From the NCBI RefSeq assembly GCF_002116905.1, contig NZ_CP015118.1, positions 620,001 through 684,000 on the forward strand: a stretch of DNA of 64,000 bases. The letters are read 5' to 3'. The stretch's first letter is position 1, and each line of letters begins with the position of its first letter. Source of the DNA: Piscinibacter gummiphilus (GTDB lineage: Bacteria; Pseudomonadota; Gammaproteobacteria; Burkholderiales; Burkholderiaceae_C). The position numbers and the translations under genes are program-made. Positions 7,076 through 14,464 of this stretch are shown here, in pieces. The notes under the pieces were generated by a model that was not told the origin of the DNA, did no database searches, and worked only from the letters and a program-made list of their open reading frames with translations.

Positions 7076-8962
7076 ATGAACCGCTACCCTTGGTGGAAGT
7101 ACGCGATCATCGCGATCGCATTGCTGGTGGGCTTCCTCTACACGTTGCCCAACTTCTTCGGTGAAGCCCCGGCCGTGCAGGTGAGCAGTGGCAAGGCCAC
7201 GCTCAAGCTCGATGCCTCGCTCGAGGCCCGTGTGAGCCAGATCCTCGTCGACGCCGGCGCGAAGGCCGACTTCGTCCAGTTCGAGGGCAACTCGATCAAG
7301 GCCCGCTTCGGCGACACCGACACCCAGCTCAAGGCCAAGGACGCGCTCACCCGCGCCCTGAATCCCGACGCCGACAACCCGAGCTACATCGTCGCGCTGA
7401 ACCTGCTGTCGCGTTCGCCGCACTGGTTGTCGGCCATCCACGCGCTGCCGATGTACCTCGGCCTCGACCTGCGCGGTGGCGTCCACTTCCTGATGCAGGT
7501 GGACATGAAGGCCGCGCTGACGAAACGCGCCGAAGCCATCACCGGTGACATCCGCACGCTGCTGCGCGACAAGAACCTGCGCCACGCCGGCATCGCCCGC
7601 GACGGCAACAACGTCGAGGTGCGCTTCCGCGACCGTCCCACGTTCGACCAGGCCCGTGCCCTGCTGACCGACCAGGTCATCGACATGACCTGGACGCCGG
7701 TGGCCGATGCCAACGACATGAAGCTCGTGGGCGTGCTCAAGCCCGAGACGGCCCGCCGCGTGCAGGAAACCGCCGTCAAGCAGAACATCACCACGCTGCA
7801 CAACCGCGTCAACGAGCTGGGCGTGAGCGAACCCGTGATCCAGCAGCAGGGCATCGACCGTGTGGTCGTGCAGCTGCCGGGCGTGCAGGACACCGCCAAG
7901 GCCAAGGACATCATCGGCCGCACCGCCACCCTCGAGGTGCGCCTGGTCGACGACAGTGCCGAGGCCGGCGCGGCGGCGGCGGGCTCCGGCCCGGTGCCGT
8001 TCGGCACCGAGCGCTACCTCGAGCGCGGCGGTCGCCCGATCATCGTCAAGCGCCAGGTGCTGCTCACCGGCGAGAACCTCACCGACGCCCAGCCCGGCTT
8101 CGACAGCCAGACCCACGAGGCCACCGTCAACCTGACGCTCGACGCCAACGGCTCGCGCATCTTCAAGGACGTGACCCGGGAGAACATCGGCAAGCGCATG
8201 GCCATCCTGCTCTTCGAGAAGGGCAAGGGCGAGGTCGTGACGGCACCGGTCATCCGCTCCGAGATCGGCGGCGGCCGTGTGCAGATCTCCGGCTCCATGA
8301 CGTCCGTCGAGGCCACCGACACCGCGCTGCTGCTGCGCGCCGGCTCGCTCGCGGCCCCGATGGAGATCATCGAGGAACGCACCATCGGCCCGACGCTCGG
8401 CGCCGAGAACATCGGCAAGGGCTTCAACAGCGTGCTGTACGGCTTCGCGGGCATCGCGCTGTTCATGTGCATCTACTACCGCCTGTTCGGCGTGTTCTCC
8501 ACCATCGCGCTGGCGGTGAACCTGCTGCTGCTCGTGTCCATCCTGTCGATGCTGCAGGCCACGCTGTCCCTGCCGGGCATGGCGGCCATCGCGCTCACGC
8601 TCGGCATGGCCATCGACGCCAACGTGCTGATCAACGAACGCGTGCGCGAGGAACTGCGCTCGGGCGCGTCGCCGCAGGCGGCCATCCATGCCGGCTACGA
8701 GCGTGCGTTCGCCACCATCCTCGACTCCAACGTCACCACGCTGATCGCCGGCATCGCGCTGCTCGTGTTCGGCTCGGGCCCGGTGAAGGGCTTCGCGGTC
8801 GTGCACTGCATCGGCATCCTGACCTCGATGTTCTCCGCCGTGTTCTTCTCGCGCGGCCTCGTGAACCTCTGGTACGGCCGGCAGAAGAAGCTCAAGGACG
8901 TGTCGATCGGCGCGGTGTGGGTGCCCCCCACGGCCGCCGCCGACGAGCCGGCCAAGTCCTGA
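7076..8962 (+). CDS. secD: Protein translocase subunit SecD
   Basis: SecD works with SecF to complete protein export using the proton gradient. The 628-residue product has an N-terminal membrane helix (KYAIIAIALLVGFLYTLP), a large periplasmic P1 region with YLGLDLRGGVHFLM, and then a six-helix membrane domain from about residue 455. The conserved GMAIDANVLINERVREE motif of helix 4 is present, as is FGSGPVKGFAV near the end. It starts 84 bases after yajC and ends 30 bases before secF. It contains an extended alanine/glycine-rich loop around residue 300. Confidence 0.98.
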   Translation: MNRYPWWKYAIIAIALLVGFLYTLPNFFGEAPAVQVSSGKATLKLDASLEARVSQILVDAGAKADFVQFEGNSIKARFGDTDTQLKAKDALTRALNPDADNPSYIVALNLLSRSPHWLSAIHALPMYLGLDLRGGVHFLMQVDMKAALTKRAEAITGDIRTLLRDKNLRHAGIARDGNNVEVRFRDRPTFDQARALLTDQVIDMTWTPVADANDMKLVGVLKPETARRVQETAVKQNITTLHNRVNELGVSEPVIQQQGIDRVVVQLPGVQDTAKAKDIIGRTATLEVRLVDDSAEAGAAAAGSGPVPFGTERYLERGGRPIIVKRQVLLTGENLTDAQPGFDSQTHEATVNLTLDANGSRIFKDVTRENIGKRMAILLFEKGKGEVVTAPVIRSEIGGGRVQISGSMTSVEATDTALLLRAGSLAAPMEIIEERTIGPTLGAENIGKGFNSVLYGFAGIALFMCIYYRLFGVFSTIALAVNLLLLVSILSMLQATLSLPGMAAIALTLGMAIDANVLINERVREELRSGASPQAAIHAGYERAFATILDSNVTTLIAGIALLVFGSGPVKGFAVVHCIGILTSMFSAVFFSRGLVNLWYGRQKKLKDVSIGAVWVPPTAAADEPAKS

Positions 8963-8992
8963 CCTCCACACCAAGAACAACAGAGGACCATC

Positions 8993-10024
8993 ATGGAGTT
9001 CTTCCGAATCCACCGCGACATTCCGTTCATGCGGCATGCGCTGGTGCTGAACGTCATCTCGGCCGTCACGTTCCTGGCCGCGGTGTTTTTCCTCGTGACG
9101 CGGGGGCTGCACCTGTCCATCGAGTTCACCGGCGGCACGGTCATCGAGGTGGCCTACGCGCAGTCGGCCGACATCAACAAGGTGCGCCACGGCGTCGAGG
9201 CCCTGGGCCTGGGCGAGGTGCAGGTGCAGAACTTCGGCACCACCCGCGACGTGCTGATCCGTGTGCCGCTGCGTGAAGGCGTCAAGCAGGACGAACTGGT
9301 CGGCCAGGTGTTCGGCGCGGTCTGCAAGGCCGAGAACGGCACCGTCGGTGTTCACCAGGAAGTGAGCGACAAGGGCGAGCAGATCTCCCGACCCGATTGC
9401 CGGGCGGGCGACACCGAACCGGTGACCTTCAAGCGCAGCGAGTTCGTGGGCCCGCAGGTGGGCAAGGAGCTGGCGCACGACGGCGCGATGGCCCTGGCCT
9501 TCGTGGTCGTCGGCATCATGATCTACCTCGCCATCCGCTTCGAATGGAAGTTCGCCGTGTCGGCCATCCTCGCGAACCTGCACGACGTGGTCATCATCCT
9601 GGGCTTCTTCGCGTTCTTCCAGTGGGAGTTCTCGCTCACCGTGCTGACGGCCGTGCTCGCGGTGCTCGGCTACTCGGTGAACGAATCGGTCGTGATCTTC
9701 GACCGGATCCGCGAGGCGTTCCGCAAGTACCGCAAGCTCACCACGCCGCAAGTGATCGACCACGCCATCACCAGCACCATCAGCCGCACCATCATCACGC
9801 ACGGCAGCACGCAGCTGATGGTCATCTCGATGCTGTTGTTCGGCGGCCCCACGCTGCACTATTTCGCCGTCGCGCTCACCATCGGCATCTGCTTCGGCAT
9901 CTATTCGTCGGTGTTCGTGGCCGCGGCCATCGCCATGTGGCTGGGCGTCAAGCGGGAAGACCTTGCCAAGTCGGTTTCCAAGGACCTGGATCCGGACGAC
10001 CCCAACGCCGGGGCGGTAGTGTAG
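8993..10024 (+). CDS. secF: Protein translocase subunit SecF
   Basis: SecF is the partner of SecD in the Sec accessory complex. The 343-residue protein begins MEFFRIHRDIPFMR and has the D1 motif IEFTGGTVIEV. Six membrane helices carry the conserved segments FEWKFAVSAILANLHDV, GYSVNESVVIFDRIRE and TISRTIITHGSTQL. It is slightly longer than the usual form because of an insert around residues 110-145 that includes a Cys-containing loop (VCKAENGT...RPDCRAG). A charged tail (KSVSKDLDPDDPNAG) follows the last helix. The gap from secD is 30 bases, indicating one operon. Confidence 0.98.
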   Translation: MEFFRIHRDIPFMRHALVLNVISAVTFLAAVFFLVTRGLHLSIEFTGGTVIEVAYAQSADINKVRHGVEALGLGEVQVQNFGTTRDVLIRVPLREGVKQDELVGQVFGAVCKAENGTVGVHQEVSDKGEQISRPDCRAGDTEPVTFKRSEFVGPQVGKELAHDGAMALAFVVVGIMIYLAIRFEWKFAVSAILANLHDVVIILGFFAFFQWEFSLTVLTAVLAVLGYSVNESVVIFDRIREAFRKYRKLTTPQVIDHAITSTISRTIITHGSTQLMVISMLLFGGPTLHYFAVALTIGICFGIYSSVFVAAAIAMWLGVKREDLAKSVSKDLDPDDPNAGAVV

Positions 10025-10064
10025 AGTTAGGCAATCTTCATTCTCCAAGCACCAACCACCCTCC

Positions 10065-12350
10065 ATGGCGACCACTGCCGATTCGTTGGCCCTGGCCGCC
10101 CAGGCAAGGCGCTCGTATGTCGAGCGCCTGCTGAGCGGCGTGCCGGGCGTGGTCCATGCTGTCGAGGACGGTGCCCGGCTGCTGGCCACGCAGTCCGCTG
10201 AGCACGGACTGCAATACAAGCGGCGCGATGTCGCGGTCGACCTGCGCAAGGCTGCGCCCGCCTGGATCAACGGCATCGTGGCCGCGCTTCGGGGTTCGCT
10301 CGGCAACGGCATGGTCGTGCCGTCGCGGCCCGGCGACCTGATGCCCGCCGCGGGCGGTCGCTCGCGCGGCATGTCGCTCGTCGACGACGACACCATCGAG
10401 GTCGAGATCCTGAGCTCCCGCCTGGCACTCGCGATGATGGACCGGGCCTCCTGGGAATTCACCGACCTGCGCTCGCGCATGTCCTCGCTCGAGCAGCGCG
10501 ACGAACTCGACACCCACGACGTGCTGCGTCCGCACGTGCTCGCCCGCATCGTCACCACCACCTGGCGGTCCGCCTCGCTGGGCCAGGACGCCTGGCGCAC
10601 GCTGCAGGGGGTGTTGCACGAGGAGTTCGCTCACTTCGCCGAAGAGGCTTACCACGAGACGAACCGCTGGCTGATCCAGCAGCGGGTGCTGCCCGAGATC
10701 GACCTCCGGCCGTTCATCCGCCGCGCCCGCGCGGCCGGTACCGGCGGGGGCGGTGGCATCGGCGGCCCGGCCATCGTGAACGCGCCGCCGTCCGGGGCCA
10801 ACAGCGCTTTCGCCCGCACCAACGTCGGCGAGGAAACCCGCCTGATGACCCGCGCCGGCGGATTCGCCCGCGGGTCCGACCACGCCGAGGCCGTGCTCGG
10901 GCGCCTCAACCGCCTGATCGGCCGCCAGCTGCCCGACTTCGCCGGCACCGCGCCCATGCCGCCGGCCTCCGCCGAACTGAAGAACGCCATCGCCGACGCC
11001 CAGCAGGGCATCCAGCGCCGGCTGAGTGCCGGCCAGGTGGCCGGCGAGGCCGTCAGCACCCCGGCGCTGATGGACGAACTGCACCAGCGCAAGCAGGCGC
11101 TGAAGTCGGCTGCCACGTCGCCCGTCGAACGCGCCACCATCGAGATCGTCGCCCTGCTGTTCCAGAGCATCCTCACCGAGGAGCGCATTCCCGCCGCCGT
11201 GCGGGTGTGGTTCGCCCGGCTGCAGATGCCGGTGCTGCGGGTGGCCGTCAGTGAACCCGATTTCTTCGCCACGGTGGACCACCCGGCTCGCCGCCTGATC
11301 GACCGCATGGGCGCCTGCGTGATGGGGTTCGACAGCACGAGCCGCGCCGTGGGCGACACGCTCGAGAAGGAAATCAAGCGCGTGGTCCAGGTGGTCGAGG
11401 CCTACCCCGACACCGGCCGGCGCGTGTTCCAGACCGTGCTCACCGAGTTCGAGAAGTTCCTCGAGAACTACTTCAAGAACGAGAACGAGGCCAGCCGGCG
11501 CGGCGTGTCGCTCGCGCAGCAGGTCGAACTTCGCGAGACCCTCGCCATCCAGTACACCATCGAGTTGCGCAAGATGCTCAACGAGGTGCCGGTGCAGGAG
11601 GGCGTGCGCGAGTTCCTGTTCCACGTCTGGGCCGACGTGATGGCGATGACGTCGGTGAAGTTCGGCGTCCACAGCGCCGAAACGAAGACCATGAAACGCG
11701 TGGCGGCCGACCTGATCTGGTCCGCCAGCGCGAAGGTGTCCCGCGAGGAGCGCGCCGAGGTGATCCGCCGTTTGCCGCCGCTGCTGAAGACGCTGCGCGA
11801 GGGCATGGACCACGCCGGTCTGACGCCCGACAAGCAGGACGAACACATCCAGCGCCTGAACAACTCGCTGGCCGCCGCCTTCACCGCGAAGACCGCGGCC
11901 ATCCCGCGCGAGCGCCTCGAGGAACTGATGGTCAAGCTCGAGACGCTGGAAGAGCTGCTGCCCGACACCGACGACATGGAGATCGACGAGTCCCTCGTGC
12001 TCGACCTCTCCGGGCACGAGTCGTCCGAACTCGAGGTGGTGGGCGAGGGCGGTTCCATGCCCACCCCGGCCATGCTGACTTGGGCCCGCGAACTGCAGGT
12101 GGGTGGCTGGTACATGCTCGACTACCGCGGCCGCAACGAGGTCGTGCAACTCGCCTGGCAAGGCATGCGCCGCCAGCTGAGCCTGTTCGTCTCGCCCCAC
12201 GGCCGCGGCATCCTGTTCCAGCAACACCGCCTCGCCGCCTTCCTCCAGGCCGGCCTGCTGGTGCCCGCCCAGGACGAGTCGCTGACGGTGCGCGCCACGC
12301 GCAGCGCACTCGCCAAGCTCGACGTCGATCCTTCCCGTTTGCTGAATTAG
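10065..12350 (+). CDS. DUF1631 family protein
   Basis: This is a 761-residue soluble protein of the DUF1631 family, found widely in beta- and gammaproteobacteria with no defined activity. Family features are the N-terminal MATTADSLALAAQARRSY region, the DRASWEFTDLRSRMSSLE block, a glycine-rich low-complexity linker (GTGGGGGIGGP near residue 225), and the C-terminal domain with ELQVGGWYMLDYRG, resembling a PilZ-like barrel. It has no signal peptide or membrane segment. It starts 40 bases after secF and ends one base before the long palindromic repeat. Proteins of this group have been linked to c-di-GMP-related regulation, but no such residues are decisive here. Confidence 0.85.
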   Translation: MATTADSLALAAQARRSYVERLLSGVPGVVHAVEDGARLLATQSAEHGLQYKRRDVAVDLRKAAPAWINGIVAALRGSLGNGMVVPSRPGDLMPAAGGRSRGMSLVDDDTIEVEILSSRLALAMMDRASWEFTDLRSRMSSLEQRDELDTHDVLRPHVLARIVTTTWRSASLGQDAWRTLQGVLHEEFAHFAEEAYHETNRWLIQQRVLPEIDLRPFIRRARAAGTGGGGGIGGPAIVNAPPSGANSAFARTNVGEETRLMTRAGGFARGSDHAEAVLGRLNRLIGRQLPDFAGTAPMPPASAELKNAIADAQQGIQRRLSAGQVAGEAVSTPALMDELHQRKQALKSAATSPVERATIEIVALLFQSILTEERIPAAVRVWFARLQMPVLRVAVSEPDFFATVDHPARRLIDRMGACVMGFDSTSRAVGDTLEKEIKRVVQVVEAYPDTGRRVFQTVLTEFEKFLENYFKNENEASRRGVSLAQQVELRETLAIQYTIELRKMLNEVPVQEGVREFLFHVWADVMAMTSVKFGVHSAETKTMKRVAADLIWSASAKVSREERAEVIRRLPPLLKTLREGMDHAGLTPDKQDEHIQRLNNSLAAAFTAKTAAIPRERLEELMVKLETLEELLPDTDDMEIDESLVLDLSGHESSELEVVGEGGSMPTPAMLTWARELQVGGWYMLDYRGRNEVVQLAWQGMRRQLSLFVSPHGRGILFQQHRLAAFLQAGLLVPAQDESLTVRATRSALAKLDVDPSRLLN

Positions 12351-12351
12351 G

Positions 12352-12384
12352 CCCCCCAGTCGGCTGGCGCCTCCTGCCCCCGAG
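12352..12384 (+). repeat. Left tip of a long palindromic element, cut off by the IS110 insertion
   Basis: These 33 bases are the exact reverse complement of 13890-13922. They begin one base after the DUF1631 stop codon. In the other arm of the palindrome the same 33 bases continue directly into GGGCGCC; here that continuation is found only after the insertion, at 13599. The original element is therefore 12352-12384 joined to 13599-13922, about 357 bp. Confidence 0.9.
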
Positions 12385-12399
12385 CAACTGTGTTCGAAG

Positions 12400-13395
12400 T
12401 CAAGCCGGCAGGCCGTGAATCTCCGGATTCCAGGTCTGCCCGGTACGGGCCATGGCGTTGAGGATGCGCAGCAGCTTGTGGGAACAGGCGGTCAAGGCGA
12501 CCTTCTTGGGCTTCCCCGCCCCGACGAGCCGAACGTAGAAGGCCTTGATCACCGGATTGAACCTGACCGCCGCCAGGGTGGCCATGTAGAGGGCGCAGCG
12601 CACGATGCTGCGACCACCCCAGATCGATCGCTTGCCCCGCTGCTTGCCCGAATCGTTGTTCAACGGGGCCAGCCCGGCGAGCTTGGCTGCTCGGCGACTA
12701 CCAACGGTGCCGAGTTCGGGCATGAATGCGATCATCGTCGCGCTGGTGGTCTGCGCAACCCCCTTGATGCTCTCCAACCGTGCGTCCAACTCCTGGAAGT
12801 GTTCCTTCAGGTGCGTGTGGATGTCGTCGTTGAGCGCGGCGATCTGCTCGTTGAGCGTGAGGATCACGGCATCGATGCTCTTGCGTAGCACGCGCATGGC
12901 CCCGGCGCGGCGATTCCTTTCGGCCGTTCGCATGTCCAGCAGCTGGTGACGGCGAACAATCAGGACCCGCAAGGCCTCGACCTGCTCTGGCACGGGTACG
13001 AAGCGAATGCCGGCCTGATTCGCCTTGTGCGCCAGGGTGTGGGCGTAATGCGAGAGCGCCCTGGCGTCGATGGCATCCGTCTTGGCCAGGTGACCCTGGC
13101 TGCGAGCGAACTCCCTGGCCGCGCGCGGGTTCACGCGGGACACGGACAAGCCTTGGCCGATGAGAAAGCCGATGAGGGCGTTTTCAAGGCCCCCGGTGGC
13201 TTCAACCACGATCAAGTTGATCTGTCGGTCGCGCAAATCCTGCCAAAGCAACTCGAATCCGACAGAGTCGTTGCAGGCAGAGTGAGAAACGGCAGAGCCA
13301 TGAGTGTTCCAGTCGAACTTGGCCTTGGCCACATCGATGCCGATGAACTCACCTGCGGCGACTGCCGGAGTGTCGGAAACAGCAGCGTTTGTCAT
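12400..13395 (-). CDS. IS110 family transposase (DEDD recombinase)
   Basis: The enzyme catalyses RNA-guided recombination with a RuvC-like DEDD domain and a C-terminal serine-containing transposase_20 domain. The 331-residue protein shows the first Asp in GIDVAKAKFDW (about residue 20), Glu in VVEATGGLEN (about 65), and the paired Asp residues in KTDAIDARALSHYA (about 106 and 109). The C-terminal domain begins near LESIKGVAQTT and contains KLAGLAPLNNDSGKQRG and GGRSIVRCALYMA; it is complete, so the element may be active. An AAGGATGGG stretch precedes the ATG. Its stop overlaps the 9-bp repeat near the right end of the element. Confidence 0.95.
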   Translation of the reverse strand: MTNAAVSDTPAVAAGEFIGIDVAKAKFDWNTHGSAVSHSACNDSVGFELLWQDLRDRQINLIVVEATGGLENALIGFLIGQGLSVSRVNPRAAREFARSQGHLAKTDAIDARALSHYAHTLAHKANQAGIRFVPVPEQVEALRVLIVRRHQLLDMRTAERNRRAGAMRVLRKSIDAVILTLNEQIAALNDDIHTHLKEHFQELDARLESIKGVAQTTSATMIAFMPELGTVGSRRAAKLAGLAPLNNDSGKQRGKRSIWGGRSIVRCALYMATLAAVRFNPVIKAFYVRLVGAGKPKKVALTACSHKLLRILNAMARTGQTWNPEIHGLPA

Positions 13396-13420
13396 AGTCC
13401 CATCCTTGCAACATACGAAG

Positions 13421-13573
13421 TGCGTTCAGGTAACTGTTCGGGCTTGGAGACAAACGCAGAACCGTGCACTCACGACTGCTTGGGGGCGAGATCAAGGTCT
13501 CAGAGGGGCGACTGGATATGCACGGCGCTGCAAACCTCCACAATCGAGGTTCTCTGCCGACTCGGTGCGGCAG
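13421..13573 (-). ncRNA. Candidate IS110 bridge RNA (seekRNA)
   Basis: On the transposase strand this region can fold into four successive stems: CTGCCG/CGGCAG (13554-13573); AACCTC/GAGGTT (13533-13551); a 7-bp stem CCGTGCA/TGCACGG closing a large loop (13462-13525); and TGCGTT/AACGCA closing a 26-base loop (13421-13458). The large loop holds CGCCCCTC (complement of 13503-13510), identical to the left side of the target through the CT core. It also holds GCCCCCAAG (complement of 13479-13487), which matches 8 of 9 bases of the complement of the right side. That is the order and polarity of target guides in characterised IS110 bridge RNAs. The second loop contains GAACAGTT, resembling the element's right end (GAACACAGTTG), a tentative donor guide. 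Exact RNA ends are unknown. Confidence 0.72.
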
Positions 13574-13598
13574 TCAAGCCTCAAGACAAACATACAAG

Positions 13599-13922
13599 GG
13601 GCGCCACGGGTCGGCCGGGAAACCCGGGCTCGCGTGTGGCTTGATCGGACGGCGTCACTTCGCTTGCCTCCCCGCTTCGCGCCCTCGTGTCAGGGCATCG
13701 CTGCGCATGCCCGTGGATGTCCGGTGGTGTGCTTGCGAGCCGCATTGCGTGAATGAACCTCGGCGGCCCTGCCCCGGGCCGAGCGCAGCGATGCTCCGAC
13801 GCGAGAACGCGAATGCGGAAGGCGAGAGAAGCGACGCCGCCGATCAAGCCACCCGCGAGGACGGGTCTCCCGGCCGACCCGGGGCGCCCCTCGGGGGCAG
13901 GAGGCGCCAGCCGACTGGGGGG
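13599..13922. repeat. Main part of a long imperfect palindrome between convergent genes
   Basis: Once the IS110 element is removed, the arms are about 150 bp each around a centre of roughly 50 bp (about 13716-13763). The outer 33 bp are identical in inverted orientation; the inner parts agree at roughly four of five positions by eye (shared segments include GGGTCGGCCGGGA, GTGGCTTGATCGG and GCATCGCTGCGC). The element ends one base before the smg stop codon, so it exactly fills the gap between two convergent genes. Short open frames within it are by-products of the repeat. Its role could be transcription termination for both genes, or it could be a dispersed non-autonomous repeat; the sequence alone does not decide. 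Confidence 0.85.
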
Positions 13923-13923
13923 C

Positions 13924-14376
13924 TCAATGAATCAATCGGTCCGCCTCATCGACGAACAGCTCGTCGAGGATGAGCGCATCCGGCTCTTCGCCCAGGCTCC
14001 AGAAGACCATCAGCACGATGATCTTCAGGTCTTCCAGGTCCACGGGGCCACCCGGGATGGCCGTGGCCCGGTCGACGACCATTTCGCGCATGGGCGGGGG
14101 CAGCACGCCGGCGGATTCGAGGAAGCTGATGAAGCCGATGCCGTGTTCGCCCAGGTGTTCCTGTTCGCTGGCCGTGTAGACGCGGAGGCTGTCGGCCTTC
14201 TGTTCCGTGGCGTACGACTCGCTGGCGTTGGCCAGGCCGTCGAGCCAGGTGAGGGCTTCCTCGATCTCGTCGGTCTCGAAGCCCATGGCGGACAGCTTGC
14301 GCGTCAACTGGGCATGGTCGGGACAGGCGTCGGGACGCCAGTAGTTTTCGTACAGGTAGACAAGCACGTCAAACAT
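13924..14376 (-). CDS. smg: Smg family protein (DUF494)
   Basis: Smg is a conserved small protein of unknown function, usually encoded next to dprA. The 150-residue product begins MFDVLVYLYENYW, the family start, contains LSAMGFETDEIEEALTWL and ends with the acidic ILDELFVDEADRLIH. The ATG at 14376 is chosen over an upstream in-frame start because the homologues begin MFDVL. It lies 88 bases downstream of dprA on the same strand. A TATAGT box sits eight bases before the ATG and might serve a leaderless transcript. Its stop codon touches the long palindrome. Confidence 0.93.
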   Translation of the reverse strand: MFDVLVYLYENYWRPDACPDHAQLTRKLSAMGFETDEIEEALTWLDGLANASESYATEQKADSLRVYTASEQEHLGEHGIGFISFLESAGVLPPPMREMVVDRATAIPGGPVDLEDLKIIVLMVFWSLGEEPDALILDELFVDEADRLIH

Positions 14377-14382
14377 GAATCC

Positions 14383-14388
14383 ACTATA
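14383..14388 (-). promoter_or_regulatory. Possible -10 box (TATAGT) for smg
   Basis: TATAGT on the minus strand would place transcription start at or beside the smg ATG, implying a leaderless mRNA. The only -35 candidate (TTGGCG) is at a short 15-base spacing, so the call is weak. Confidence 0.3.
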
Positions 14389-14464
14389 CCCCAAGGTCGG
14401 CCGCGCCAAGCCGCCGGGAAACCGTGTTTGCCAAGCAGTTCCGAAGCTGGCCGCGGCGTGGGGT

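Larger units (their letters stand above)
12385..13598 (-). mobile_element. IS110-family insertion sequence (1214 bp)
   Basis: The boundaries come from comparing the two arms of the interrupted palindrome: the intact arm shows the pre-insertion sequence. The dinucleotide AG (CT on the transposase strand) is present at both joins, at 12383-12384 and 13597-13598, and the intervening 1214 bp is the element if one copy is counted as target. There are no terminal inverted repeats or longer target duplication, as expected for IS110. The 5' non-coding end is long (13396-13598, 203 bp) and the 3' end is only 15 bp (12385-12399), which is the layout of the IS110 group in which the bridge RNA lies upstream of the transposase. 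A 9-bp direct repeat, AGTCAAGCC, occurs near both ends (12398-12406 and 13572-13580). Confidence 0.9.

Noticed and set aside
6365..10600. A 1411-codon minus-strand open frame opposite yajC-secD-secF
   Set aside because: Shadow of the Sec genes in GC-rich DNA; composition is low-complexity and no family is visible.
13464..13973. Several short open frames across the long palindrome
   Set aside because: They follow repeat sequence and the IS end, differ between arms, and look like by-products; similar frames are often mis-annotated as hypothetical proteins.
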